Source of the DNA: CAWCDJ01 sp963796485
GTDB taxonomy: Bacteria; Acidobacteriota; Terriglobia; Bryobacterales; Bryobacteraceae
Direction: 5' to 3'
DNA length: 64,000 nucleotides
Assembly: GCA_963796485.1 (NCBI GenBank)
Contig: CAWCLV010000004.1
Location: forward strand, 372,001 to 436,000
The notes below the pieces were generated by a model. The model did not search any database and was not told where the DNA came from. It saw only the letters and a program-made list of their open reading frames with translations. Both the position numbers and the translations under genes were made by a program. Below, piece by piece: positions 7,915-17,416 of this stretch (positions within the stretch are counted from its first letter, which is position 1; every line of letters starts with the position of its first letter).

Positions 7915-8642
7915 AGTACACCGGGCTCGCCTATCGCCTGCCCCGGCCGCTGCGGCGCCACATCCTGTATTTCGAAGCCGTGATCGAGGACTCGGTGGCG
8001 GCTTTCGCGGCGAAGTTGCCGAAAGGCAGCCGGGTGCTGGACGCCGGAGCGGGCGAGGGCCAATACAAAGTCCGCTTCGCCGGCCACCGGTACTGTGGCG
8101 TAGACCTTGCGGTGGGCGATGCCGGCTGGGATTACAGCCGGCTCGACGCCGTGGCCGATCTCGAGGCTCTTCCCTTCCCGCCCGGGACGTTCGAGGCTGC
8201 CGTTCACATCGTGACCATCGAGCACCTGAAGGAGCCGGCGTGCGCGCTGGCCGAAATTGCCCGCACGCTCGCGCCCGGCGGCCTGCTGCTGGTGGCGGCT
8301 CCGCACGAGTGGGAGGTGCACCAGGCGCCGCACGACTATTTCCGCTACACGCGCTACGGCCTCCAGCACCTGCTCGAGAAGAGCGGCTGCGAAGTGGTCG
8401 AGATGCGCGCGGCGGGCGGTTATTTCCGCCTGCTCGCGAGACGCCTGCTCAACGGGTTACAATTCTTTACTGGCGGTATTCGCTGGCTGTTTTTCGTGCC
8501 CGCCGCGATGCTGCTGGTCCCTCCCGCGCTGATCCTGCCCTGGCTGGATTTTCTGGACCGGGATCGGAATTTCACGCTCGGATATCTCTGCACGGCTAGA
8601 AAGCGGACAACTGACTTTGGACGGAGTAATCGTAGTCGATAA
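7911..8642 (+). CDS. Class I SAM methyltransferase (type 11)
   Basis: 243 residues. SAM-binding motif VLDAGAGEGQYK near residue 45, motif II CGVDLAVGD, the HIVTIEHLKEP segment and the post-motif PGGLLLVAAP. The C-terminal hydrophobic stretch (LFFVPAAMLLVPPALIL) suggests membrane association. ATGA overlap with the previous methyltransferase and 26-bp overlap with truB place it inside one transcription unit (5975-9498). Confidence 0.85.
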   Translation: MKYTGLAYRLPRPLRRHILYFEAVIEDSVAAFAAKLPKGSRVLDAGAGEGQYKVRFAGHRYCGVDLAVGDAGWDYSRLDAVADLEALPFPPGTFEAAVHIVTIEHLKEPACALAEIARTLAPGGLLLVAAPHEWEVHQAPHDYFRYTRYGLQHLLEKSGCEVVEMRAAGGYFRLLARRLLNGLQFFTGGIRWLFFVPAAMLLVPPALILPWLDFLDRDRNFTLGYLCTARKRTTDFGRSNRSR

Positions 8643-9498
8643 GCCGGAAGGCTGGACCTCGCACGATGTGGTGAACAAAATGCGCCGCATCGCAAACAGC
8701 AAAAGAGTGGGGCACCTGGGAACCCTCGACCCCATCGCCACCGGCGTTCTGCCGCTGGTGATCGGCCGCGCCACGCGCCTGGCGCAGTTCTATACCAGGA
8801 GCGACAAGATCTATGAGGGTATCGTACGCTTCGGCTGGTCTACCGACACGTACGATCGCGCCGGCGTCGTAATCGGCCAACAGACAGAACCGGTGCTCGA
8901 CCGCGATGCCCTGGAAGCGGTGCTGGAGCGTTTCCGCGGTGAATTTCTGCAAACCCCTCCGCCGGTGTCCGCCAAGAAAGTGGATGGGCAGCGGGCCTAC
9001 GAACTGGCGCGCAAATCGGTGATCGTCGAACTCCCTCCGGTACCGGTGCAAGTCTACGAGCTGGTGATCCTGGGGATGGAAGGGCCCGAAGTGCGGCTGC
9101 GGGCGCATTGCTCGGGCGGCACCTACATGCGTTCGATCGCGCACGACGCCGGACAGGCGCTGGGCTGCGGCGCGCACTTGCGCGAGTTGCGGCGGACGGC
9201 GAGCGGCGAGTTCGAAATCCAGCAGGCGCGCACCCTGGAACAACTGCAATCGCTGGCTGCGGACGAGCGGCTGTTGGATGCCCTGGTAGCGCCGGCTAAC
9301 ATGCTGCCGCGCCTGCCCAACGTATTCGTGGACGACCTGACGGTGGCGCAAATCCGCAATGGCAGAAACTTCCCGGCTTCGCCGTTTCGGTCACAGCCGG
9401 CCTCGAAATATGTGAAGGCGATCGACCGGCAGGGGAGTCTTGTGGCGATGGGCGAAATCGTGCTCCCGAACCTCTATCATCCCCTGGTCGTGCTGTAA
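8617..9498 (+). CDS. truB: tRNA pseudouridine(55) synthase
   Basis: Makes pseudouridine 55 in the T-loop of tRNAs. 293 residues. Motif GHLGTLDPIATGVLP carries the catalytic aspartate (D38), and VSAKKVDGQRAYELAR is also present. A TTG start at 8617 gives the canonical DGVIVVDKPEGWTSHD N-terminus. It overlaps the 3' end of the methyltransferase gene, an unusual partner for truB, which is more often near rbfA, infB or rpsO. A palindromic repeat follows directly after the stop. Confidence 0.96.
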   Translation: MDGVIVVDKPEGWTSHDVVNKMRRIANSKRVGHLGTLDPIATGVLPLVIGRATRLAQFYTRSDKIYEGIVRFGWSTDTYDRAGVVIGQQTEPVLDRDALEAVLERFRGEFLQTPPPVSAKKVDGQRAYELARKSVIVELPPVPVQVYELVILGMEGPEVRLRAHCSGGTYMRSIAHDAGQALGCGAHLRELRRTASGEFEIQQARTLEQLQSLAADERLLDALVAPANMLPRLPNVFVDDLTVAQIRNGRNFPASPFRSQPASKYVKAIDRQGSLVAMGEIVLPNLYHPLVVL

Positions 9499-9576
9499 GT
9501 GGGGCAGGCCTCCCGGCCTGCCCGGTTTTGAAGTTACTCACATTCAAAAGCGGGCAGGCCGGGAGGCCTGCCCCAC
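9499..9576. repeat. Palindromic intergenic repeat, family A (complete copy)
   Basis: Perfect 26-bp inverted arms at 9499-9524 and 9551-9576, each also internally palindromic (core GCAGGCCTCCCGGCCTGC), separated by 26 bp of lower GC. It sits between the convergent truB and the rfaE2-like gene. Related single arms occur at 40531-40555 and 41926-41952, and weaker relatives at about 40404-40430 and 40478-40503. It looks like a REP or small non-autonomous element, and could also serve as a bidirectional terminator. Confidence 0.8.
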
Positions 9577-9900
9577 AACTGCGATCAACTCCTGGGTGCG
9601 GGAGGTGTCCGCATCCTCCAAATGCACCGCATCGAAGCCATCCACGTCCGCGGCGTCGGCCATCGCCACATAATCCACCGTTCGCAAGCCGGCCAGCAGC
9701 TCGGCGCGCGCGCGTCGGGGCAGCAACTCGGGGATGGCGGGCAGAACGAGCGCCAGGAGCGGGCGGCCGGGCACGCGGAGGCGTTCCAACTCCTTCACGA
9801 AATCGGCGCGAAGAACAGTGCTCGCGGTGGCGACGACCGTGAGCGGGTTGCCGAGCCGGCGGGCGGCATCCAGGGTCAGGATCTTGCTTCTTGTGTCCAT
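9544..9900 (-). CDS. Degenerate RfaE2-like (heptose-1-phosphate adenylyltransferase-like) protein
   Basis: 118 residues. It starts with KILTLDAARRL, like the KILSLEE start of the RfaE adenylyltransferase domain, and contains GRPLLALVLP and ARAELLAGLRTVDYVAMAD, matching the nucleotidyltransferase LLAALRxVDYVV segment. The HxGH nucleotide-binding motif (normally GCFDLLHAGH) is absent; the equivalent stretch reads ATASTVLRADF. It is probably not an active adenylyltransferase. ATG at 9900 lies inside the 3' end of waaF (25-bp overlap). The last residues (GQASRPARF) and the stop codon lie within the family A palindromic repeat, so the original C-terminus was altered. Confidence 0.6.
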   Translation of the reverse strand: MDTRSKILTLDAARRLGNPLTVVATASTVLRADFVKELERLRVPGRPLLALVLPAIPELLPRRARAELLAGLRTVDYVAMADAADVDGFDAVHLEDADTSRTQELIAVVGQASRPARF

Positions 9901-10919
9901 TGCAGGAAGGCGGCAGAATAGACGATTTCGGAAGTAACACGGGTCATGCAGCGGTGGTCGGTGGGGCACTCGCGCAGCAGGCAGGGACTGCACTCGGCGT
10001 GCTCGCGCACTACCTGTGCCAGGGGGCCGGTAGGACCCGTCGTCGTATCGTCGGTCGAGCCGAAAATCGCGACAGTCGGGACGCCCAGCGCGGAAGCCAC
10101 GTGCATGCCGCCGGAGTCGTTGGTCAGAAACAGGCGGCACGCAGCCGCGATCTCAATGAACTCGCGAAGGGTGGTCTCGCCGGCCAGGTTGCGCACCTGG
10201 AAACCGGCGCGCTCGAGCGGCGCCGCCACCGATTCGCACAGCGGGCGCTCCCCGGCTGACCCGAAGAGCAGCACCGGCACACCCGGAAACCTCGCCGCTG
10301 TTTCGGCGAAACGCTCGGGCAGCCAGCGCTTGGCGTTCCCGTAGGCCGCACCGGGGCTGATTCCGAGCGGAGCGGAGTTGATCCCCAATGCAATGAGATG
10401 CGCCATCCCGGCCTGGCGCGCGGCACCGATTCCATCCAGCCGGATGGAGTCACACGCCGGGAAGCTCTCCATGAGGCCTGCGCGGCGCAGCAGTTCCAGG
10501 TAATAGAAGCGCTCGTGCCGCGGAATCTCGCCCGGTTCCGGAACCGGGACAGCTTGCGTGAGCAACAACCCGCGCCCGTCGCGGTTGTAGCCGATGCGTT
10601 CGGGGATCCCCGCCATCCAGGCCATCAGGGCGGCATCGAAGGCGTTTTGCAGCAGGATGGCGGCATCGAAGCGCTCCGCCCGTAGTTGCGCGGCAAACTC
10701 GCGTTTCCCGGCCAGGTCTTTCTGCGCCGTATACGGGATCACTTGGTCGATGCAGGTTTCGCGGGCATAGAGGTCCGCCACCCAGGGACGGGCGACAACG
10801 GCTACGCGGGCACGCGGAAAGACTTCGCGGACGCTCCGGATGGCAGGCAGTGACATCACCGCATCCCCCAGCCAGTTCGTGGCGCGCACCATAACTCGCG
10901 AGACGGAGAATGGGTTCAC
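9876..10919 (-). CDS. waaF: ADP-heptose--LPS heptosyltransferase II (GT9)
   Basis: 347 residues. GT9 motifs: RATNWLGDAVMSLPAIRSV at the N-terminus, the central LGISPGAAYGNAKRWLP, and C-terminal FLTNDSGGMHVASALGVPTVAIFGSTD, where the ADP-heptose site lies. Adds heptose to the LPS inner core at the cytoplasmic membrane. GTG start at 10919; an ATG at 10892 is possible but would trim the first strand. Coupled to the rfaE2-like gene downstream; 45 bp from the divergent small gene. Confidence 0.93.
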   Translation of the reverse strand: MNPFSVSRVMVRATNWLGDAVMSLPAIRSVREVFPRARVAVVARPWVADLYARETCIDQVIPYTAQKDLAGKREFAAQLRAERFDAAILLQNAFDAALMAWMAGIPERIGYNRDGRGLLLTQAVPVPEPGEIPRHERFYYLELLRRAGLMESFPACDSIRLDGIGAARQAGMAHLIALGINSAPLGISPGAAYGNAKRWLPERFAETAARFPGVPVLLFGSAGERPLCESVAAPLERAGFQVRNLAGETTLREFIEIAAACRLFLTNDSGGMHVASALGVPTVAIFGSTDDTTTGPTGPLAQVVREHAECSPCLLRECPTDHRCMTRVTSEIVYSAAFLQWTQEARS

Positions 10920-10964
10920 TGTCTACAGCATAACAGTGGACATCGAAGTGCCACCTCAAGGGTG

Positions 10965-11294
10965 ATGAAGTACAAAGTCACATTCCGGAAGCGGTTTACA
11001 CCGGAAGGCGAGCCCGCGGACGATCCCAAGTCGCTGGTCTCCCCCGAGGACGGCGTGGTCGAGGATGCCGAGTTCATCGAGATCCTGGAACCGGCCGGAT
11101 TGGGAGTAGCCGAAGACCTGAACGAGGGCACCGGCTCCCAGGAAAGCAACGACAACGGATTCCTCGGCCTGGGTACGGAGACCTGGGTTTACGACGTTGC
11201 TGAAGGCCGCGAGTCGGAGTTCATCGCGGCGCTGGCGGAAAGCCGCGTGGTCCTGGATTTCGAAGAGATTCCGGACGAATCCCTGACCACTTGA
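10965..11294 (+). CDS. Small acidic hypothetical protein
   Basis: 109 residues, very acidic (many Asp and Glu), beginning MKYKVTFRKRFTPEGEPADD. No family recognised and no signal peptide or membrane segment. The final part (ETWVYDVAEGRESEFIAAL and VLDFEEIPDES) looks structured. It lies just before uvrB with a 22-bp gap, so co-transcription is likely. Start ATG 10965 preferred over GTG 10962 because of spacing to the AAGGG element. Confidence 0.65.
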   Translation: MKYKVTFRKRFTPEGEPADDPKSLVSPEDGVVEDAEFIEILEPAGLGVAEDLNEGTGSQESNDNGFLGLGTETWVYDVAEGRESEFIAALAESRVVLDFEEIPDESLTT

Positions 11295-11316
11295 CCCCTC
11301 CTGCTACCCTGAAAGT

Positions 11317-13299
<1,983 letters not shown>

Positions 13300-13559
13300 G
13301 GCGGAAGGCGATCTTCGGTCCTCTTTGAAATTACATCGCCTTGAAAGTGCTCGGAATGCGGATCGTCGTCAGCTTCGAGGATGCTGCGTAAAGGAGTTCG
13401 GCGTCGAAGCACACGCGCCGATGAGGCTGGCGATGCAGGCTTCGCATCTCGATCTGATTGCGGCCTCGGCTCCCTCTGCCAGCCACTTCGATTTGAGTCA
13501 AGGCCAGGTAAAACGGGCTTATCGAACTTTGGCCTGGAATTGCCGGTTGCGGGGTGCAT
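13300..13559. other. Gene-free stretch after uvrB
   Basis: No coding region is supported: the overlapping short frames have no recognisable domain, no ribosome-binding site and biased composition. It borders a decayed toxin-antitoxin locus and may be degraded former coding DNA. Confidence 0.4.
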
Positions 13560-13808
13560 CTACTTCAATTCGTCTCCACGAGCCGGCGGCTTCCCTCGCC
13601 CGGCGCGTTTCAACAGCCGCTTCGCCTTTGCCACGTCGCCCTTGCGGCCCCGCTCGCGAAAATAGTCCTCGGTCCGCAGGGCTGATAGCTTTTCAGCCAC
13701 CGCGACATTGATGAACTGGTTCAAGGCGACGCCTTCCGATTCCGACACTCGCCGCGCCTCATCCAAGAGAAACTCTTGCAAAGGCAAAGCCACATTACTT
13801 CTTCTCAT
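13560..13808 (-). CDS. Ribbon-helix-helix antitoxin (HicB/CopG-like, PIN partner)
   Basis: 82 residues. MRRSNVALPLQEFLLDEARR followed by SEGVALNQFINVAVAEKLSAL is a ribbon-helix-helix dimerisation and DNA-binding fold; the YFRERGRKGDVAKAKRLLKR segment is typical of antitoxins next to COG1569-type PIN toxins. Start ATG 13808 overlaps the PIN pseudogene stop (toxin first, antitoxin second). The antitoxin is open although its toxin is broken, so it may be an orphan regulator or a recent leftover. Confidence 0.75.
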   Translation of the reverse strand: MRRSNVALPLQEFLLDEARRVSESEGVALNQFINVAVAEKLSALRTEDYFRERGRKGDVAKAKRLLKRAGRGKPPARGDELK

Positions 13809-14155
13809 GCTTTTGTACCTGCTTCCATGCTGCGCCTGGCCGAAGCACGCGGATCCCGAATTCGCGGGCGCCGTCCGCGAGATGGCGCGTGTTGAACTTA
13901 ACCAGCCAGTCCGCATTTCCGTTCACCGCCGTCTCCAGCACCATCTCGTCGGCGGGGTCCTTCAACCGCGGACGCTAAAGAAACCGCAACGCAACTGGGG
14001 TCGCGACTTTCGCCACGGCGTCAAGCACCGCATTCACTTCGCCGGCGGCGAGGCCGATGGCGAGGAGGTGTTCCGGCCTGGTGAGCACGGCTTCGTATTC
14101 GATCATCGGTCCGACAGCCGCCGAGAAGTTCCGGCGGTCCGGCCCTTCGTTCGCT
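13795..14155 (-). pseudogene. PIN-domain toxin remnant with internal nonsense codon
   Basis: Reading upstream from the stop at 13795, 59 sense codons encode the C-terminal PIN half (DPADEMVLETAVNG, ADWLVKFNTRHLADGA, FGIRVLRPG). An in-frame TAG at 13975-13977 stands where relatives commonly have Trp (RFL-stop-RPRLKDPADE). Above it the same frame continues with PMIEYEAVLTRPEHLLAIGL, also PIN-like. The N-terminal strand with the first catalytic Asp is not found, because the frame runs into the divergent coiled-coil gene. It is therefore both truncated and interrupted. COG1569-like family assignment is from recognition only. Confidence 0.7.
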
Positions 14156-14167
14156 AGAACACGGATT

Positions 14168-15192
14168 ATGCCGCCAAAATCGACTAAGGCCGCCGCCCGT
14201 CCTCGCCGCGCCAGGGCGGAGGTTCAACGGGAATTTGAAGAGGTTCAGGCGCAAGTCGAAAGCCAGCGCGAGATCGACGCGAAGGCCGAAGAGACTGCCC
14301 GCATCCGCGAAAGCGAAATTCGTCAGTCCGTGGACGGCGTCACCGTCGAAGGCGTGGTGCAGCGCATCTCCGGATTGGGGCTGGAGGTCTCCAAAGCCCT
14401 CTCCGAACTCTCCGGAAAGCTTACCGCCGAAGTGCAGATGCTCGAATCGCTGCGCGAGGCCGTGGCCCTGAGCGGACGGAGTTGGAGAGGCTTCACAAGA
14501 TCGACGTCGCGGTGACCGCGCTCGACCAGATGGTCCGCGACTACGCCCGGCAGAAGCAGGAGTTGGAGTCGGAAATCGCTTCCGGTCGCGAAGCGTGGGA
14601 GGCCGAAACCGCGCGTCTCGAACGCGAGCGCAAAGAGCAGGAAGAGAATCTCAGGAAGCAGCGGCAGCGCGAAACCGAGGATTACGAGTACAAGAAGAAC
14701 CTGGAGCGCAAGAAGGAACAGGACAAGTACGACGAAGCCATTCGCCTCCGGGAGCGAAAGGACCAGGAAAAGCAGGAAGCCCTGGAGAAGGGCTGGCAAC
14801 AGCGCGAGGCGGCGATCCACGAGCGCGAGGAAGAAGTGGCCCGGCTACGGAAAGAAGCGGAGGGGCTGCCGGAGCGGATCGATAGGGAGACCCGCGCCGC
14901 CGCCGAGAAGGCCGCCCGCGAAACGGAAGCCCGATTCGAGCAGCAGTTTCTTGTTCTGCGGAAGGACGCCGAAACCGAGAAGCGCGTCGCCGCCCTTCAG
15001 GTGAAGACGCTGGAGGAACTCGTCGCGCGGCAGTCCGCGCAGGTCGCGGCACTCGAAAAACAGCTCGCCGAGGCCAAGCAGCAGGTGCAGGATATCGCCG
15101 TGAAGGCCATCGAAGGCGCCTCCGGGGCGAAGGCGCTCTCCCATATCAACCAGATCGCCATGGAGCAGGCCAAGAATCGTCCGCAGGGGTAA
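14168..15192 (+). pseudogene. Long coiled-coil protein (KfrA/SMC-like) split by a -1 frameshift
   Basis: The first frame (from ATG 14168) begins MPPKSTKAAARPRRARAEV and runs as helical coiled coil to LREAVAL at about 14470. Adding one G there would continue directly into ERTELERLHKID of the second frame, which stays open to 15192. The joined product would be about 341 residues: a basic N-terminus, a predicted SGLGLEVSKALSELSGKL segment and about 200 residues of Glu/Arg/Lys coiled coil. Function unknown. The single-base loss could be a real mutation or a sequencing error; the downstream frame has a possible TTG at 14482. Confidence 0.65.
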
Positions 15193-15258
15193 CGGCCGCG
15201 CAACCCCGAAAAGGGGACCATGGCAAGCGCCGGCGCTGTAGCGGCCATGGGGGAAGCG

Positions 15259-16077
15259 CTATTGCTTCTCTGACTTGGCAGCCGGCGCCGGGATCACGGG
15301 TGCGGGCATATTGGAGGCCGGCAGCATTCCGGCCCTGACCACTTTCGCGCTCTCGATGCCAATTGCGCGGTTCAGCGAAACCTCAACGCCCGATCCGATA
15401 TCGAACCGGACGTCGCTGCCGCGAGCCAACAACCCGATCAGCGTGCCTGCGGCGATCCCGGAAAGTCCGCCCACGCCGAACCCGCGAAAACTGCCGCTCG
15501 CGGCGCCTGCGAGGGCGCCAATCTGCCCGCCGGTGGCCGCCGCTTCGCCCATCCGCTTGAGGTCCGCGCCTTTCTCCGGGTTGTGAGTCACGGTCCCCGG
15601 TTCTTTCACGCCGGACTCCCCACCTCCGGGTACCTGTTCCACCGCGGCCGCCAATTGCAGGGTGTAACCGTTGTCGTAGATCAGCGTAGTGAGATGAAAC
15701 TGCAATTCCGCCCGGCCCTTGATCCGGCCGGCCCGCTTGGATTCATCGACCACGCCTTTCACGTAGGTGCCCGCGGGGATCATGATGACATCGTTCACGA
15801 CTATCGGAAACGTCGTCTGCGCGTAGATGGGGTCTCCGGGGCGCGCATTTTCCGTGGAAACGGCTTGCCGCAATTGGATCGGAATTTTCGTGCCCGCCGG
15901 AACTACCCAGAGGCCATTCAGGCGTTCCTGCTGCCGGTCCGGTGCTTGGGGGTTTGCCGGCACTTCGGTCCGTTGCTTGAGCCGCGGCGGTTCAACGGGC
16001 GACTGGACGGGAAGGTCCTGGCACAGGGCCGCCACGGAAAATAGAACAACAAGAGGGCCGACGGGGGTTCGCGTCAT
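15259..16077 (-). CDS. Exported VirB10/TrbI-like beta-domain protein
   Basis: 272 residues with an N-terminal signal peptide. The core (VPAGTKIPIQLRQAVSTEN, PGDPIYAQTTFPIVV, MIPAGTYVKGVVDES, RAELQFHLTTLIYDNGYTLQL) matches the pattern of the VirB10/TrbI C-terminal barrel, where an IPAGT-type turn is typical. A glycine-rich, possibly membrane-inserting segment follows (ALAGAASGSFRGFGVGGLSGIAAGTLIGLL). No other type IV secretion gene is visible, so a stand-alone periplasmic role is more likely than conjugation. Confidence 0.6.
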   Translation of the reverse strand: MTRTPVGPLVVLFSVAALCQDLPVQSPVEPPRLKQRTEVPANPQAPDRQQERLNGLWVVPAGTKIPIQLRQAVSTENARPGDPIYAQTTFPIVVNDVIMIPAGTYVKGVVDESKRAGRIKGRAELQFHLTTLIYDNGYTLQLAAAVEQVPGGGESGVKEPGTVTHNPEKGADLKRMGEAAATGGQIGALAGAASGSFRGFGVGGLSGIAAGTLIGLLARGSDVRFDIGSGVEVSLNRAIGIESAKVVRAGMLPASNMPAPVIPAPAAKSEKQ

Positions 16078-16390
16078 ACTGCTCCGATTCCGGTACTACG
16101 TCCCCGCCAAAGGCACGGTTGCGCAGGCGATTCCCCTTCGGCCCGGAAAATCGCGCGGCGTGGGTAAAACACGCACCTTTTAACCTGACGGATAGCGCTC
16201 CAGCACCGCTCCCGATTTGTCATAATGAAAACAAGCTCGGTAGTGGCGCCATTATGCGGGAATGCCCCGAGGCGAGGAGCGATTCTCTGCCGGTTAACCA
16301 GGTTTCGGAGTTGTCACCCATTTGACAACGAACCACCAATCCCGGTAGGCTGAATAGTTTGAAACAATAATAGCTGGAGACGTGTGTTCA
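16078..16390. other. Long leader region upstream of rplM
   Basis: 313 bp without a supported gene. It carries the rplM promoter region near its right end (16310-16351) and a GTTGTCA/TGACAAC inverted repeat. An untranslated leader of about 30 nt would remain before the ATG at 16391. Nothing else recognisable. Confidence 0.5.
16310..16351 (+). promoter_or_regulatory. Putative promoter/operator of rplM-rpsI
   Basis: A perfect TTGACA -35 (16322-16327) with a TAGGCT -10 candidate (16346-16351), spacer 18 bp. The -35 lies in an inverted repeat GTTGTCA (16310-16316) / TGACAAC (16323-16329), which could be an operator. Confidence 0.5.
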
Positions 16391-16822
16391 ATGAGTACCG
16401 AGTTTCCCTCCAAGAACGGCATCGAACGTCAGTGGCACATTATCGACGGCCAGGACGTAGTTCTGGGCAAGCTTGCCAGCAAGGCAGCTATGCTGCTGAT
16501 GGGCAAGACTAAACCCTCCTACACGCCGTTCATGGATACCGGCGATCACGTGATCGTCATCAATGCCGGCAAGATCCGGCTTACCGGCCGGAAAGAAGAG
16601 AGCAAGGTCTACCATCATTTCACCGGGTATCCGGGGGGATTGGTGGAAACGAGCTTCAAGCGGATGCGCGAGACCCGGCCCAGCCGGATCGTGGAAGAAG
16701 CCATTCGCGGGATGCTTCCGAAGACCAAGCTCGGCAAGCAGATGTTCCGGAAATTGAAGGTCTATGCGGGTGACCGGCATCCGCACGCGGCGCAGAAACC
16801 CGCCGCGCTGGCCGTGAAATAG
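16391..16822 (+). CDS. rplM: 50S ribosomal protein L13
   Basis: 143 residues. WHIIDGQDVVLGKLAS, GDHVIVINAGKIRLTGRK, YPGGLVETSFKRM and the C-terminal MLPKTKLGKQMFRKLKVYAG are L13 signatures. ATG 16391 is preferred over the GTG at 16382. Standard operon partner of rpsI, 18 bp downstream. Confidence 0.97.
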   Translation: MSTEFPSKNGIERQWHIIDGQDVVLGKLASKAAMLLMGKTKPSYTPFMDTGDHVIVINAGKIRLTGRKEESKVYHHFTGYPGGLVETSFKRMRETRPSRIVEEAIRGMLPKTKLGKQMFRKLKVYAGDRHPHAAQKPAALAVK

Positions 16823-16840
16823 TCGAGGAAGGCGAGTTTA

Positions 16841-17239
16841 GTGGCAGCGACGATGGTGCAATATTTGGGTACGGGCCGCCGCAAGAAGTCGGTGGTTCGA
16901 GTATTTCTTCGTCCCGGCAAGGGTGAGATCCAGGTAAACGGCCGCGCGTTCGAGAATTTTTTCCCCACCGAGAGCGCGCGGGCAATCGTTCGGCAGCCGC
17001 TGGCGGCCACCGAAACGATGGAAAAGTTCGACCTGGTGCTTCTCGCCGACGGCGGCGGTGTCGCCGGCCAGGCGGGCGCGGCCCGTTTGGGCATTGCCAG
17101 GGCACTGGTGGAGTTCAACGCGGAGCTCCGGGGCCGGCTCAAAAAGCTGGGTTTCCTGACCCGCGATCCGCGCGCGCATGAGCGGAAGAAGTATGGGCAA
17201 AAAGGTGCGCGCAAGCGGTTCCAGTTCTCCAAGCGTTAA
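16841..17239 (+). CDS. rpsI: 30S ribosomal protein S9
   Basis: 132 residues. GTGRRKKSVVRVFLRPG, the glycine-rich GGGVAGQAGAARLGIARAL and the conserved C-terminus LTRDPRAHERKKYGQKGARK ending in FSKR, whose tail contacts P-site tRNA. GTG start at 16841 with GAGGAAGG about 9 nt upstream; an ATG lies at 16853. Confidence 0.97.
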   Translation: MAATMVQYLGTGRRKKSVVRVFLRPGKGEIQVNGRAFENFFPTESARAIVRQPLAATETMEKFDLVLLADGGGVAGQAGAARLGIARALVEFNAELRGRLKKLGFLTRDPRAHERKKYGQKGARKRFQFSKR

Positions 17240-17256
17240 ACAAGATCCAACAACGC

Positions 17257-17278
17257 GGGGCCGGGCTCTCCCGGCCCC
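17257..17278 (+). terminator. GC-rich hairpin after rpsI
   Basis: A perfect 9-bp stem, GGGGCCGGG (17257-17265) and CCCGGCCCC (17270-17278), with a 4-nt loop. There is no T-run, so it may be a weak terminator or attenuator in the 177-bp rpsI-rpsB gap. Confidence 0.5.
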
Positions 17279-17416
17279 GAAGTGCGTTCTGTCAACCGGT
17301 CTTCCGTCTCGCTATCGCGGCGTAAATCTCGCTTTGGACCGCGCGGCGGCGGCGTGACACGGATAGGAAGGCCATAACGAGAGGTTTCCCCCTCTCCACT
17401 GATTCGAGGAGGTAGT

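Noticed and set aside
13325..13711. Plus-strand open frame after uvrB.
   Set aside because: No domain, no ribosome-binding site, overlaps the antitoxin gene antisense.
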